A stretch of 64,000 nt of DNA, taken from positions 5,518,001-5,582,000 of the forward strand of contig OZ255821.1 in the NCBI GenBank assembly GCA_965277435.1, in the 5' to 3' direction. Shown in pieces: positions 63,397-64,000 of the stretch (position 1 is the first letter of the stretch; every line of letters begins with the position of its first letter). Position numbers and translations under genes: made by a program. This DNA comes from Bog-105 sp965277435. Lineage in GTDB: Bacteria; Acidobacteriota; Terriglobia; Bryobacterales; Bryobacteraceae. Below the pieces are notes generated by a model. The model had not been told where the DNA came from and made no database searches. It worked only from the letters and a program-made list of their open reading frames with translations.

Positions 63397-64000
63397 TTAT
63401 TTACCTTTATCGTCCTTGGTGGCAACGAGTAAATCGTTGTCAATGGTAAAGCTGCCCGGAACTTGTCGCGCCTGCATCTCGGCCATGGCGAGGTCACCGG
63501 AAGTATCGACAACGCCTACCAGCCGGATGTTGCCATTCTTAACGATGATGTGGATAGCGTGCCAGCCGATAGGCGGGTCGTTGGTGATGCCCATGGTCGC
63601 GCGAACCGATGAGATGTAGCGGCTTCCCGCGCCGCGATTGCTCGTGTAGCGGCTGAGCCACGCATTGCGATAGATCGCGCGATACGTCAGGGCGCGTATC
63701 CGGTCATCGTTGGGCGAGACTGGCAACACTTCGATTTCGTTGATCACTTCCTTAACGCCTTCGATCCGCTTGGTGACATTTTCCGCGCTCGACTTCAAGA
63801 TGGGCCGCGATGCTTCGCCTCGCAAAATGACCGTGCTCGTTCCCTTGATGGCAAAGTGGAGGTGATCGAACACGCCGTATTGTGGCAGCGTCACAATTTC
63901 TTTGTAGACTGCCGCCGCAATCCGCTGTACCTGATTCGCGCTATCAGAAGTCGTCTGATCGCTCGCCGCACTCTTGGTTGACTGGCTGAGTAGAGGTGAA
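63397..64000 (-). CDS. BON-domain protein (partial, 5' end outside window)
   Basis: The open frame continues to the right edge without a start that must be used, so the N-terminus is missing. Two BON domains are visible: FDHLHFAIKGTSTVILRGEASRPILKSSAENVTKRIEGVKEVINEIEVLP, then WHAIHIIVKNGNIRLVGVVDTSGDLAMAEMQARQVPG, where the expected central glycine is retained. Such proteins are periplasmic and bind phospholipid or membranes (OsmY-like). The C-terminus is charged (KDDKGK). Confidence 0.85.
   Translation of the reverse strand, partial: SPLLSQSTKSAASDQTTSDSANQVQRIAAAVYKEIVTLPQYGVFDHLHFAIKGTSTVILRGEASRPILKSSAENVTKRIEGVKEVINEIEVLPVSPNDDRIRALTYRAIYRNAWLSRYTSNRGAGSRYISSVRATMGITNDPPIGWHAIHIIVKNGNIRLVGVVDTSGDLAMAEMQARQVPGSFTIDNDLLVATKDDKGK

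Overview
The window looks like a chromosomal segment of a soil Acidobacteriota of the Solibacter/Bryobacter type. I infer this from family content: an orphan ADOP-type double permease, an ECF sigma factor next to a Ser/Thr kinase with TPRs, many Tat-exported oxidoreductases and hydrolases, a DUF1254/DUF1214 protein beside a sulfatase, a PEP-CTERM protein, and moderately high GC. No rRNA gene is present, so the placement is not proven.

Layout. 1-8.0 kb: the ribosomal protein/RNA polymerase block on the minus strand (rplA-rplJ-rplL-rpoB-rpoC, rpoC cut by the window edge), with an intrinsic terminator/attenuator between rplL and rpoB and a cysteine-rich insertion in RpoB. The usual upstream rplK is replaced by a NIPSNAP gene. 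8.1-17.2 kb: housekeeping and accessory single genes (winged-helix regulator with membrane partner, SDR, a small secreted protein with a long structured leader, TPR protein, MacB-like permease, small membrane proteins, Ku, methyltransferase). 17.3-26.3 kb: a segment bounded by a degenerate 3' fragment of tRNA-Cys and the intact tRNA-Cys gene, carrying a DUF1254 protein, a sulfatase, a Ser/Thr kinase-ECF sigma pair, a MITE-like element and a small coiled-coil membrane protein. It may be an old genomic island, but no integrase is visible.

26.4-51.2 kb: lipase maturation factor-like protein, GH172 (DUF2961), beta-carbonic anhydrase, two aldo/keto reductases, two Tat-exported Gfo/Idh/MocA dehydrogenases, a GH27 alpha-galactosidase, M28 peptidase, cytidine deaminase, CsbD, LssY-C protein, PQQ-like propeller, DUF3300, a metal-binding YHS-like protein, RsmG, an AbrB-Doc toxin-antitoxin pair, an APC permease, a sterol-desaturase-like hydroxylase, a PEP-CTERM protein and the ADOP permease. 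51.3-57.0 kb: a c-type cytochrome-like protein, a NitT/TauT-type ABC importer with two permeases (permease-ATPase-permease-binding protein) and a GT4 glycosyltransferase.

57.3-61.8 kb: a hydroxyproline catabolic cluster. A minus-strand operon of four overlapping genes encodes a DapA-family deaminase and three subunits resembling an HcnABC-type amino acid dehydrogenase. A divergent gene encodes the 4-hydroxyproline epimerase. 61.8-63.3 kb: an IS4-family insertion sequence with identifiable inverted repeats and target duplication but a frameshifted transposase. The right edge holds a BON-domain gene truncated at its 5' end.

The genes form no single new system that I can prove. The strongest unusual items are the eight-cysteine RpoB insertion, the broken rplK-rplA linkage, the tRNA-Cys fragment pair, the in-frame insertions in Ku and GH27, the structured 250-nt leader at 11.45-11.70 kb, and the compact hydroxyproline locus.
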